Shown piece by piece: positions 1 through 6,360 of a DNA stretch of 13,804 bases. Both the position numbers and the translations under genes were made by a program. The DNA comes from an uncultured Nocardioides sp. (GTDB lineage Bacteria; Actinomycetota; Actinomycetes; Propionibacteriales; Nocardioidaceae). Location: NCBI RefSeq assembly GCF_946885725.1, contig NZ_CAMPGZ010000111.1, positions 1 through 13,804 of the forward strand, given 5' to 3'. Each line of letters opens with the position of its first letter. Position 1 is the first letter of the stretch. Below the pieces are notes generated by a model. That model was not told where the DNA came from. It made no database searches and saw nothing but the letters and a program-made list of their open reading frames with translations.

Positions 1-29
1 GAGGGCAAGACGCGCCGACTCGGCGAGAT

Positions 30-45
30 TGGGTGTCAGCACCCA
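30..45. repeat. Short perfect inverted repeat upstream of the RCK_C gene
   Basis: Positions 30-35 (TGGGTG) and 40-45 (CACCCA) are perfect inverted copies around a four-base loop (TCAG). No T-tract follows, so it does not look like an intrinsic terminator. It could be a small operator or chance. The rest of the first 144 bases holds no gene start or promoter that I can support. Confidence 0.3.
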
Positions 46-144
46 TTCAGAGACGCCACTCGCCACCTAAGACTTGAGACATGAGGTCGAGCCGATGCAC
101 TGAGCCGACGGTCCGCGAGAGTTGGACCGCCTGGGGGCGTGCTC

Positions 145-621
145 ATGGGGTGGGCTGATCTCGAGCTGGCGATCTCGGTCGGGATGCTGTGCGCCGCGAC
201 CGGGTTCGCGATCGGGCTGGCCATCGGCCGCGGGAGGCAGCCGCGGTGGCAGGAGAAGGGCAGCTTCGTCCACAAGGTCTCCATCGGATTCGCCACGCTC
301 GACCGGCTCGACGCGCAGATGCTGCGCTTCGAGGTCGAGCCCGGATCCCGGCTCCGCGGCGTCGAGGTCGACGAGCTCCGGCTGCCCAACGGGTCGGCGG
401 TCTCGCTGATCACCCGCGGGAAGAACGTGTTCGTGCCGGACGGCCACACGGTGCTGCGCACCGGTGACCAGGTGCTGGTCGTGGCGGCACGCGACCAGGT
501 CGGCGCGGTGGAGGAACGGCTGCTCTCGGTGAGCCGCTTCGGCCGGCTCGGCCGTTGGTACGAAGGCCTCGAGCCCACGACGTCCGCCCAACGCTTCGGA
601 GTCATGAAGAGAACCGCGTGA
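145..621 (+). CDS. Membrane-anchored TrkA-C (RCK_C) domain protein, probable accessory subunit of the downstream permease
   Basis: A 158-residue protein. Residues about 5-28 form one hydrophobic segment, followed by a basic stretch (GRGRQPRW), which suggests an N-terminal anchor with the rest in the cytoplasm. Residues about 59-127 fit a TrkA-C/RCK_C domain: a beta strand, then PGSRLRGVEVDELRLP, then a GDQVLVVA strand near the end. This domain binds small ligands and gates K+ and other ion transporters; its ligand here is unknown. The tail after the domain (RFGRLGRWYEG) resembles that of K+/H+ antiporters with RCK_C tails. ATG 145 is chosen because GGGGG at 133-137 sits seven bases ahead; GTG 139 is in frame but has that site only one base away. 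The stop overlaps the next gene by four bases (GTGA), so the two are probably translationally coupled and work together. Confidence 0.8.
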   Translation: MGWADLELAISVGMLCAATGFAIGLAIGRGRQPRWQEKGSFVHKVSIGFATLDRLDAQMLRFEVEPGSRLRGVEVDELRLPNGSAVSLITRGKNVFVPDGHTVLRTGDQVLVVAARDQVGAVEERLLSVSRFGRLGRWYEGLEPTTSAQRFGVMKRTA

Positions 622-1913
622 TCCAGACGTCCGCCGCTCTCTCCATCTTCATCGTCAGCTACGCCCTCATCGCGACCGAACGCGTCCACCGCGTCGCGGC
701 CGCGCTCGGTGGCGTTGCGGCGATGATGGTCATCGGGCTCGTCAACGTCGAGACCGCGTTCTACAACGTCGAGACCGGGATCGACTGGAACGTCATCTTC
801 CTGCTGTTCGGGATGATGGTCATCGTCGGCGTGCTCAAGCAGACCGGCATCTTCGAGTTCCTCGCGCTGTGGGCGGCGCGCAGGTCCGGCGGCGAGCCCT
901 ACAAGCTGCTGGTCCTGCTCGTCCTGGTGTCGGCGGCGGTCGCGCCGATCCTCGACAACGTCACCTGCGTGCTGCTCGTCGCGCCCGTGACGCTGTCGGT
1001 GTGCCGTCAGCTCGAGCTGTCGCCGGCGCCGTACCTCATCGCGCTCGTCCTGGCCTCCAACATCGGCGGCATGTCGACGCTGATCGGCGACCCTCCGAAC
1101 ATCATCATCGGCAGCCGCGCGGGACTGAGCTTCGACGACTTCCTCATCCACTCGCTCCCGTTGACCGTGCTGCTGCTGGGGGGCTTCCTGCTGCTGGCGC
1201 GCGTGATGTTCCGCAAGCACTTCTCGACGACCGTCGACGTGCGGAGCCGGATCGGCGACATCCACCCGCGCGAGGCGATCACCAACATGCGGCTGCTGGT
1301 GCGGTGTCTCATCGTGCTGGCGCTGGTGATGATCGCGTTCAGCCTGCACACCGTGCTGCACCTGGACGCGTCGATGGTCGCGATGCTCGGCGCCGGGGCG
1401 ACGGTGCTGGTGTCGCGCACGACCCCCGAGGAGTTCCTCGAGGAGGTCGAGTGGGCGACGCTCGCGTTCTTCATGGCCCTGTTCGTGCTCGTCGGCTCAC
1501 TGGTCAAGGTCGGCGTCATCGGCGACATCGGCGAGTTCGCGGCGAACTGGATGGGCGACCGCGAGCTGCTCGGAGCCACCGTGCTGCTGTTCGGGTCGGG
1601 CGTCCTCGGTGCGTTCGTCGACAACATCCCCTACACGACGGCGATGGTGCCGATCGTCGAGGAGATGGTCGCGGCCACGCCCTCCTCGGGCGCCGACAGC
1701 CCGCTGTGGTGGGCGCTGGTCTTCGGCGCCGACCTCGGCGGCAACGCCACCGCCGTCGCGGCGGGCGCCAACGTGGTCGTGCTCGGCATCGCGATGAAGG
1801 CGGGCGAGCGGATCAGCTTCTGGGAGTTCACGAAGTACGGCGTCATCACGACCGTCGCGACGCTGCTGGCGGCGTGGGTGTACGTCTACCTGCGCTACTT
1901 CGTCCTGGTCTGA
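618..1913 (+). CDS. ArsB/P-protein-type (SLC13-like) ion transporter superfamily permease
   Basis: A 431-residue, very hydrophobic inner-membrane protein with about 10-12 predicted helices. It has the two-fold internal symmetry of the ion transporter superfamily. The first half carries DNVT (from residue 113) and GDPPNIIIGS (157-166); the second half carries DNIPYT (from 335) and GGNATAVAAGAN (374-385). Paired motifs of this kind define the ArsB/NhaD/P-protein group, which moves anions or Na+ across the membrane. The substrate cannot be read from sequence; arsenite, Na+/H+ and dicarboxylate transport are all possible, and no ars genes are nearby. GTG 618 is chosen because it overlaps the stop of the RCK_C gene (GTGA) and has AAGAGA just upstream. 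An in-frame start at 555 would lie deep inside the upstream gene and add a non-membrane extension. The separate upstream RCK_C protein may supply the regulatory domain that many relatives carry internally. Confidence 0.85.
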   Translation: MIQTSAALSIFIVSYALIATERVHRVAAALGGVAAMMVIGLVNVETAFYNVETGIDWNVIFLLFGMMVIVGVLKQTGIFEFLALWAARRSGGEPYKLLVLLVLVSAAVAPILDNVTCVLLVAPVTLSVCRQLELSPAPYLIALVLASNIGGMSTLIGDPPNIIIGSRAGLSFDDFLIHSLPLTVLLLGGFLLLARVMFRKHFSTTVDVRSRIGDIHPREAITNMRLLVRCLIVLALVMIAFSLHTVLHLDASMVAMLGAGATVLVSRTTPEEFLEEVEWATLAFFMALFVLVGSLVKVGVIGDIGEFAANWMGDRELLGATVLLFGSGVLGAFVDNIPYTTAMVPIVEEMVAATPSSGADSPLWWALVFGADLGGNATAVAAGANVVVLGIAMKAGERISFWEFTKYGVITTVATLLAAWVYVYLRYFVLV

Positions 1914-2749
1914 GCGGCTCGTCCGCCCTTGTCCCCCGCCGACGTGCGAGCGGCGATGTCCTGTGCGGCCACGACAGCCTTCTTGCCGAGCTCGTCGAAC
2001 CGGTCGTCGGTGACGCGCTCCCCCGGCCCCCACACGCTGAGCACTGCCACCGGCCGGCCGAGGACGTCGAGGACCGGAGCGGACACGCCCCAGGCGGTGT
2101 TCTCGAACTCGCCGCGGCAGATCGAGAAGCCGCGCTCACGTGTGCGTGCGAGCTCGTCCTTCAAGGCCGTCATCGAGGTGATCGTCGTGCCGGTGTAGCG
2201 AGGCAGCCGGCCGCCGCGTGGCAGCCGCAGCAGTGTGCGTAGCTGTGCGGGATCGGAGAAGGCGAGCAGCGCCTTTCCGGTCGAAGTGGCATGCATCGGC
2301 ACGTTCCGGCCCTGCCACCACGCGGACACGACGGCGCCGGCCGTCGCCTCCGCGACGTAGGTCAGCTCGCCGTCGCGCAGCGTCGCGAGCGCCGCGGTTT
2401 CGCCGGTCTCGAAGGCGAGGCGCTGCAGGACGGCGCGCGACGCACCGGCCAGCGAGTCGCCCGCCTGGCCGGCGAGGTCGAACAGCCCGAAGCCCAGGGA
2501 GTACCAGCCCGTCCCGCGGTCCAGGCTGACCAGCCGCTGGTCCTCGAGCGTGGCCAGGATCCGCCACGTGGTCGTGCGGTTCAGCCCGACCGCCTCGGCG
2601 ATTCCGGCCGCCGACGCAGCGGGACCGGAGGCGGCCGCCACCGCACGGAGGATCGCCGCCGCACGCTCCACCGACTGCACCCGCCGCGCGCCCGTCGGCG
2701 CGGAGTCAGGTCCACGGGAGGAGGCCCGTTGCGCATGGCGAGAGGTCAT
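1895..2749 (-). CDS. IclR family transcriptional regulator
   Basis: A 284-residue regulator. Residues about 25-85 form the IclR winged helix: VQSVERAAAILRAV, then the recognition region GLNRTTTWRILATLEDQRLV, then a wing ending in YSLG. Residues about 95-265 form the effector-binding domain, with TGKALLAF and the late AVLSVWGP strand typical of the family. Start ATG 2749 has an excellent AGGAGG six bases upstream; a longer reading from 2830 would run through the divergent promoter region and is unlikely. It faces away from the binding-protein gene at 2850, a common layout for an IclR protein that controls its neighbours and itself. The effector is probably the imported compound or a breakdown product (inference). 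Its 3' end overlaps the permease gene at 1895-1913 tail-to-tail. Confidence 0.92.
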   Translation of the reverse strand: MTSRHAQRASSRGPDSAPTGARRVQSVERAAAILRAVAAASGPAASAAGIAEAVGLNRTTTWRILATLEDQRLVSLDRGTGWYSLGFGLFDLAGQAGDSLAGASRAVLQRLAFETGETAALATLRDGELTYVAEATAGAVVSAWWQGRNVPMHATSTGKALLAFSDPAQLRTLLRLPRGGRLPRYTGTTITSMTALKDELARTRERGFSICRGEFENTAWGVSAPVLDVLGRPVAVLSVWGPGERVTDDRFDELGKKAVVAAQDIAARTSAGDKGGRAAQTRTK

Positions 2750-2771
2750 CCGACCCCTCCTGTCTTGGGCA

Positions 2772-2800
2772 TTGACGATGAGCGGGGAGACTCCTATGTT
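2772..2800 (+). promoter_or_regulatory. Predicted sigma-70-like promoter of the transport/catabolic operon
   Basis: TTGACG at 2772-2777 (5 of 6 to the -35 consensus) and TATGTT at 2795-2800 (4 of 6 to the -10 consensus) are separated by exactly 17 bases. Transcription would start near 2807, giving a leader of about 43 bases to GTG 2850. It lies in the only sizeable divergent gap of the cluster, so it is the natural promoter for the eight downstream genes. Confidence 0.6.
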
Positions 2801-2808
2801 CCCAATAT

Positions 2809-2820
2809 CACGCCCGCGTG
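2809..2820. promoter_or_regulatory. Candidate operator, perfect 5-2-5 inverted repeat
   Basis: CACGC (2809-2813) and GCGTG (2816-2820) are exact inverted copies with a two-base CC spacer. The site begins about two bases after the expected transcription start, where a bound repressor could block the operon. IclR proteins bind short palindromes in such divergent gaps, so the neighbouring regulator is the likely partner (inference). A second small palindrome, GCATCATGC at 2824-2832, follows directly and may extend the site. Confidence 0.45.
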
Positions 2821-2849
2821 TTCGCATCATGCAACAAGGGAGTCACGAA

Positions 2850-4439
2850 GTGAACCAACTCCGAAACGGCACGCCGGGTATCTCCCGCCGCCAGTTGCTC
2901 AAGTACTCCGGTCTCAGCGCTGCCGCGGTGGCGGGCGGCGGCCTCCTCAGCGCCTGTGGCGGCGACAGCGAGGGCGACGGTGACGGAGGAGGAGGGGGCG
3001 GCGCGCAGCGCTCCGGCGGCGTCCTCATCCACGGCGCCACCGGAGGTGGCAGCAAGGACACCCTCGACCCGCACCAGCCGGTCACCAACCCCGACATCGC
3101 CCGGGTGAGCAACCTCTTCGAGCCGCTGCTGTTCTGGAACAGCAACTACGAGCTCGAGCCCGCGGTCGCCGAGTCCGTCGAGCCGTCCTCCGACGGCACG
3201 AAGTGGACCGTGAAGATCCGCCCGGACGTCACGTTCCACAACGGCAAGACCGTGACCGCCGAGGACGCCTGGTTCAGCATCCAGCGCGTCGCCGATCCCA
3301 AGAAGCCGCTGTCGGCCGGCGGTCAGCTCTCGCAGATCATCGACTTCCAGTCGACCAAGGTCGTCGACGACACCACGCTCGAGATCGTGCTCAAGACGCC
3401 GTACGCGATCCTCGACACGCTGCTCGCGGAGTACACCCTCGGCATCATCCCGACGGACTTCGATCTCGCGAACCCGGTCGGCACCGGCGCCTTCAAGTAC
3501 CAGTCGTTCGAGCCCGGCAAGAGCAGCACCTTCACGAAGTACGCCGACTACTGGGGCGACCCGGCGTTCGTCGACGAGCTGCAGATCCAGGACTTCAACG
3601 ACGACAACGCCAAGGTCAACGCTCTTCAGGCCGGCCAGATCCAGACAGTCGACAACCTGCCCTACAACCTGATCGAGACGATCAAGGGCGCGGGCGGCGG
3701 CGTACTGATCTCCGACACCGGCGCCTGGGTGCCGTTCACGATGCGCGTCGACGTCAAGCCGTTCTCCGACAACCGGGTGCGGCAGGCGTTCCGCCTGATC
3801 GTCGACCGGCAGGCGATGATCGACCAGGCCCTGAGCGGATACGGCATCCTCGGCAACGACCTCTACGCGCCGTTCGACGAGGCGTACGCGAGCGACCTGC
3901 CTCAGCGTGAGCAGGACATCGACCAGGCCAAGGCGCTGCTCAAGGAGGCCGGCCAGGAGGGGCTGCAGGTCGAGCTGTTCACCGGCGACGACATCAGCTC
4001 TGTCGCGCCGGCCGCGGCGAACCTGTTCGTCGAGCAGGCCAAGCTCGCCGGAGTCGACGTGAAGGTCACGAAGAAGACGCCGTTCTACGACGACGACTAC
4101 CTGTCCTACCCGTTCGCGCAGGACTTCTGGAACACCCGCAACTACATCGCCCAGGCCTCGGTCGGCACGTTCCCGCCCGAGCTCGGCGGCACCTACAACG
4201 AGACGCACTGGGACAACGAGGAGCACCGCAACCTGGTCAACACCGCAGCGGCGACCCTCGACCCCGAGAAGCGCAACGAGCTGCTGCACGACGCGCAGGA
4301 GATCGAGTACAACGAAGGCGGCCTGATCATCTGGGGCTTCCGCCAGCAGGTCGACGGCTACGCCTCCAACGTCCAGGGACTCGAGCCGAGCAAGTACCTC
4401 CCGCTCGGGTCCTACAAGTTCAACAAGGTGTCGGTGTGA
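2850..4439 (+). CDS. ABC importer substrate-binding protein, family 5 (Dpp/Opp type), Tat-type lipoprotein
   Basis: A 529-residue extracytoplasmic binding protein that would hand its ligand to the two permeases downstream. The N-terminus has a twin-arginine motif (SRRQLLK, residues 12-18), a hydrophobic stretch and a lipobox (LLSAC, cysteine 36). This predicts export through Tat followed by lipid anchoring. A Gly/Asp-rich linker (about 37-58) leads into the family-5 fold: DTLDPHQPVTNPD, FEPLLFW, then the family hallmark WTVKIRPDVTFHNGKTVTAEDAW split over about 115-137, then the VGTGAFKY turn. GTG 2850 is chosen because AAGGGAG (2836-2842) lies seven bases ahead; ATG 2829 in the same frame lacks such a site. 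Family 5 binds peptides but also opines, nickel chelates, sugars and other small molecules, so peptide import is not implied. With carnitine-type enzymes downstream, a quaternary ammonium or sulfated hydroxy acid ligand is more likely (inference). One base separates it from the next gene. Confidence 0.92.
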   Translation: MNQLRNGTPGISRRQLLKYSGLSAAAVAGGGLLSACGGDSEGDGDGGGGGGAQRSGGVLIHGATGGGSKDTLDPHQPVTNPDIARVSNLFEPLLFWNSNYELEPAVAESVEPSSDGTKWTVKIRPDVTFHNGKTVTAEDAWFSIQRVADPKKPLSAGGQLSQIIDFQSTKVVDDTTLEIVLKTPYAILDTLLAEYTLGIIPTDFDLANPVGTGAFKYQSFEPGKSSTFTKYADYWGDPAFVDELQIQDFNDDNAKVNALQAGQIQTVDNLPYNLIETIKGAGGGVLISDTGAWVPFTMRVDVKPFSDNRVRQAFRLIVDRQAMIDQALSGYGILGNDLYAPFDEAYASDLPQREQDIDQAKALLKEAGQEGLQVELFTGDDISSVAPAAANLFVEQAKLAGVDVKVTKKTPFYDDDYLSYPFAQDFWNTRNYIAQASVGTFPPELGGTYNETHWDNEEHRNLVNTAAATLDPEKRNELLHDAQEIEYNEGGLIIWGFRQQVDGYASNVQGLEPSKYLPLGSYKFNKVSV

Positions 4440-4440
4440 C

Positions 4441-5475
4441 ATGACTCAGGTCGCGACGCTCCCGGATCCGCTCGAGGAGGTCGCACCCCCACGTCGCCGG
4501 TCCGGTGGAGCCGCGTGGGCGATCTGGCTGCTGCGGCGGATCGGGCTGGCGGTCCTCACGCTCTGGCTGGTCTCGGTCCTGGTCTTCGTCGCCACCGCGG
4601 CGCTCGGCGACCCGGTGCGCGCGATCCTCGGCCGCGACTACAACTCCAACCCCGGTCGGGTGGCCCAGCTCGAGGAGCAGCTGAACGCCGACGCCGGCCT
4701 GGTGCAGCGCTACCTCGACTGGCTCGGCGGGCTGTTCAGCGGAGACCTCGGGACCTCTCTGGCCAACCAGCAGTCGGTCTGGCAGCAGATCGCCCCCAAC
4801 GTCGTGAACACGCTGGTGCTGGTGCTGCTCGCCGCCGCGGTGATGATCCCGCTGGCCTTCGGCATCGCGATGATCTCCGCGCACTACCGCCGGAAGCGTC
4901 CCGACACCGTCATCCAGACGATCCTGCTGGCCCTGGCCGGCGTGCCGGAGTTCATCATCGGCATCCTGCTCGTCGCGCTGTTCTCGACGACGGTGTTCCA
5001 CATCTTCCCGGCCGTGACGATCTCGTCGCAGACCGGTGACCCGTGGGACAACCCGAAGGGCATGGTGCTGCCGGTCGCGACGCTGGTGCTGGCGGTCACC
5101 CCCTACGTCTCGCGCATCGTGCGGGCCACCCTGCTCGAGGTGCTCGACAGCGACTACGTCGAGCTCGCGCGGCTCAAGGGCGTCCCCGAGCGGGTGGTGA
5201 TGCGCAAGCACGCGCTGCTCAACGCGATCGTGCCGGGTATCCAGGTCATCGCGCTCCAGCTGGCCTGGCTGGCCGGCGGTGTGGTGCTGGTCGAGACTCT
5301 GTTCGCCTACCCCGGTGTCGGCCGGCAGCTGGTCGACTCGGTCCGCAACCACGACGTGCCGATGGTCCAGGCGCTGAGCATGATCATCGCCGCTGTCTAC
5401 GTCGTGGTGAACCTCGTCGCCGACGTGCTGTCCATCCTGCTCACTCCTCGCGCAAGGACGGCGATCTCCTCATGA
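4441..5475 (+). CDS. ABC transporter permease, DppB/OppB type
   Basis: A 344-residue inner-membrane permease. The first helix is at about residues 30-55 (LLRRIGLAVLTLWLVSVLVFV), followed by the large extracytoplasmic segment typical of DppB (about 55-115) and five further helices. The cytoplasmic EAA loop, which docks on the ATPase, is at about 233-262 (EVLDSDYVELARLKGVPERVV, invariant Gly at 247). The end matches the family (ETLFAYPGVGRQLVDSV, then a last helix). The first 28 residues are Pro/Arg-rich and soluble. The start lies one base after the binding-protein stop; AAGGTG at 4425-4430, inside the upstream gene, is the likely ribosome site. The stop overlaps the next start (ATGA), as expected for permeases made in equal amounts. 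Confidence 0.92.
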   Translation: MTQVATLPDPLEEVAPPRRRSGGAAWAIWLLRRIGLAVLTLWLVSVLVFVATAALGDPVRAILGRDYNSNPGRVAQLEEQLNADAGLVQRYLDWLGGLFSGDLGTSLANQQSVWQQIAPNVVNTLVLVLLAAAVMIPLAFGIAMISAHYRRKRPDTVIQTILLALAGVPEFIIGILLVALFSTTVFHIFPAVTISSQTGDPWDNPKGMVLPVATLVLAVTPYVSRIVRATLLEVLDSDYVELARLKGVPERVVMRKHALLNAIVPGIQVIALQLAWLAGGVVLVETLFAYPGVGRQLVDSVRNHDVPMVQALSMIIAAVYVVVNLVADVLSILLTPRARTAISS

Positions 5476-6341
5476 CTGCCACCGCCAGCACACCCGCCAG
5501 TGCACCCGCGCCTGCACCGACCAGCCCTGCCTCGTTCCTCCGGCGGGCGATGCGGCAGAAGCGGTTCGCGTTCGGCTTCACGGTCACCGTGGCGATCGTG
5601 CTGTTCGCGATCTTCGCGCCGTTCTTCGCGCCGTACGGCGAGAACGAGACGGCCGGGCCGCCGTACTCCCCTGAGGGCGTCCTGGGCACCGACTACCTGG
5701 GGCAGGACGTGCTGAGCCGCGTGATGTACGGCGGCGTGGGCGTCCTGGTCATCTCCGTACTGGCCACCATCCTCGGCATGGTGCTCGGAGTCGCCATCGG
5801 CGTGGTTGCGGCGTACGCCGGCGGCTGGTGGGACGAGGTGATCATGCGGCTCAACGACGTGCTGCTCGCGTTCCCGCAGATCCTGCTCGCCCTAGTCGTG
5901 CTCACGGCGCTGCAGAACCCCGCCCCGTGGGTGATCGTCCTGCTGGTCGGTGCCTCTCACGCGCCGCGCGTCGCGCGGGTGGCCCGCGGCGTCGCCCTCG
6001 GCATCGTCTCGCGCGACTTCGTCGTCGCCGCCGAGGCGCTGGGCGAGAAGCGCTCCCGCGTGATCCTGGCCGAGGTGCTGCCGAACATGACCGGCCCGCT
6101 GCTCGCCGAGGCCGGCCTGCGCCTGACGTACTCCATCGGCCTGGTCGCCGCCCTCGGCTTCCTCGGCTTCGCCGCCGACCCGGGCGCGGCCAACTGGGGC
6201 CAGATGCTGAACGAGAACCAGCTGGGCCTGGCCACCCAGCCCTGGTCGGTGATGGCACCCGTGCTGATCATCGCGATCTTCACCATCGCCACCAACCTGA
6301 TGGCCGACGGCCTGGCGCAGCTGGCGCAGCGCGGCGAGTGA
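5472..6341 (+). CDS. ABC transporter permease, DppC/OppC type
   Basis: A 289-residue partner permease. After a low-complexity Ala/Pro/Thr leader (residues 2-20), an OppC_N-like first helix is followed by the hallmark LGTDYLGQDVLSRVMYGG; Gln replaces the more common Arg in G-R-D. The core then gives about five helices, with the EAA loop at about 180-210 (SRDFVVAAEALGEKRSRVIL). The late GFAADPGAANWGQML stretch is also typical of DppC. The start overlaps the DppB-type stop (ATGA at 5472-5475). The nearest purine-rich site, AAGGA at 5454-5458, is 13 bases off, so translation probably depends on coupling. It forms the heterodimeric channel with the upstream permease. Confidence 0.92.
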   Translation: MTATASTPASAPAPAPTSPASFLRRAMRQKRFAFGFTVTVAIVLFAIFAPFFAPYGENETAGPPYSPEGVLGTDYLGQDVLSRVMYGGVGVLVISVLATILGMVLGVAIGVVAAYAGGWWDEVIMRLNDVLLAFPQILLALVVLTALQNPAPWVIVLLVGASHAPRVARVARGVALGIVSRDFVVAAEALGEKRSRVILAEVLPNMTGPLLAEAGLRLTYSIGLVAALGFLGFAADPGAANWGQMLNENQLGLATQPWSVMAPVLIIAIFTIATNLMADGLAQLAQRGE

Positions 6342-6360
6342 GACCGAGAGAGGGGCACCG

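Noticed and set aside
618..1913. Arsenite efflux pump ArsB
   Set aside because: Only superfamily-level motifs are seen; no arsR, arsC or other arsenic gene is nearby, so a specific arsenite call is not supported.
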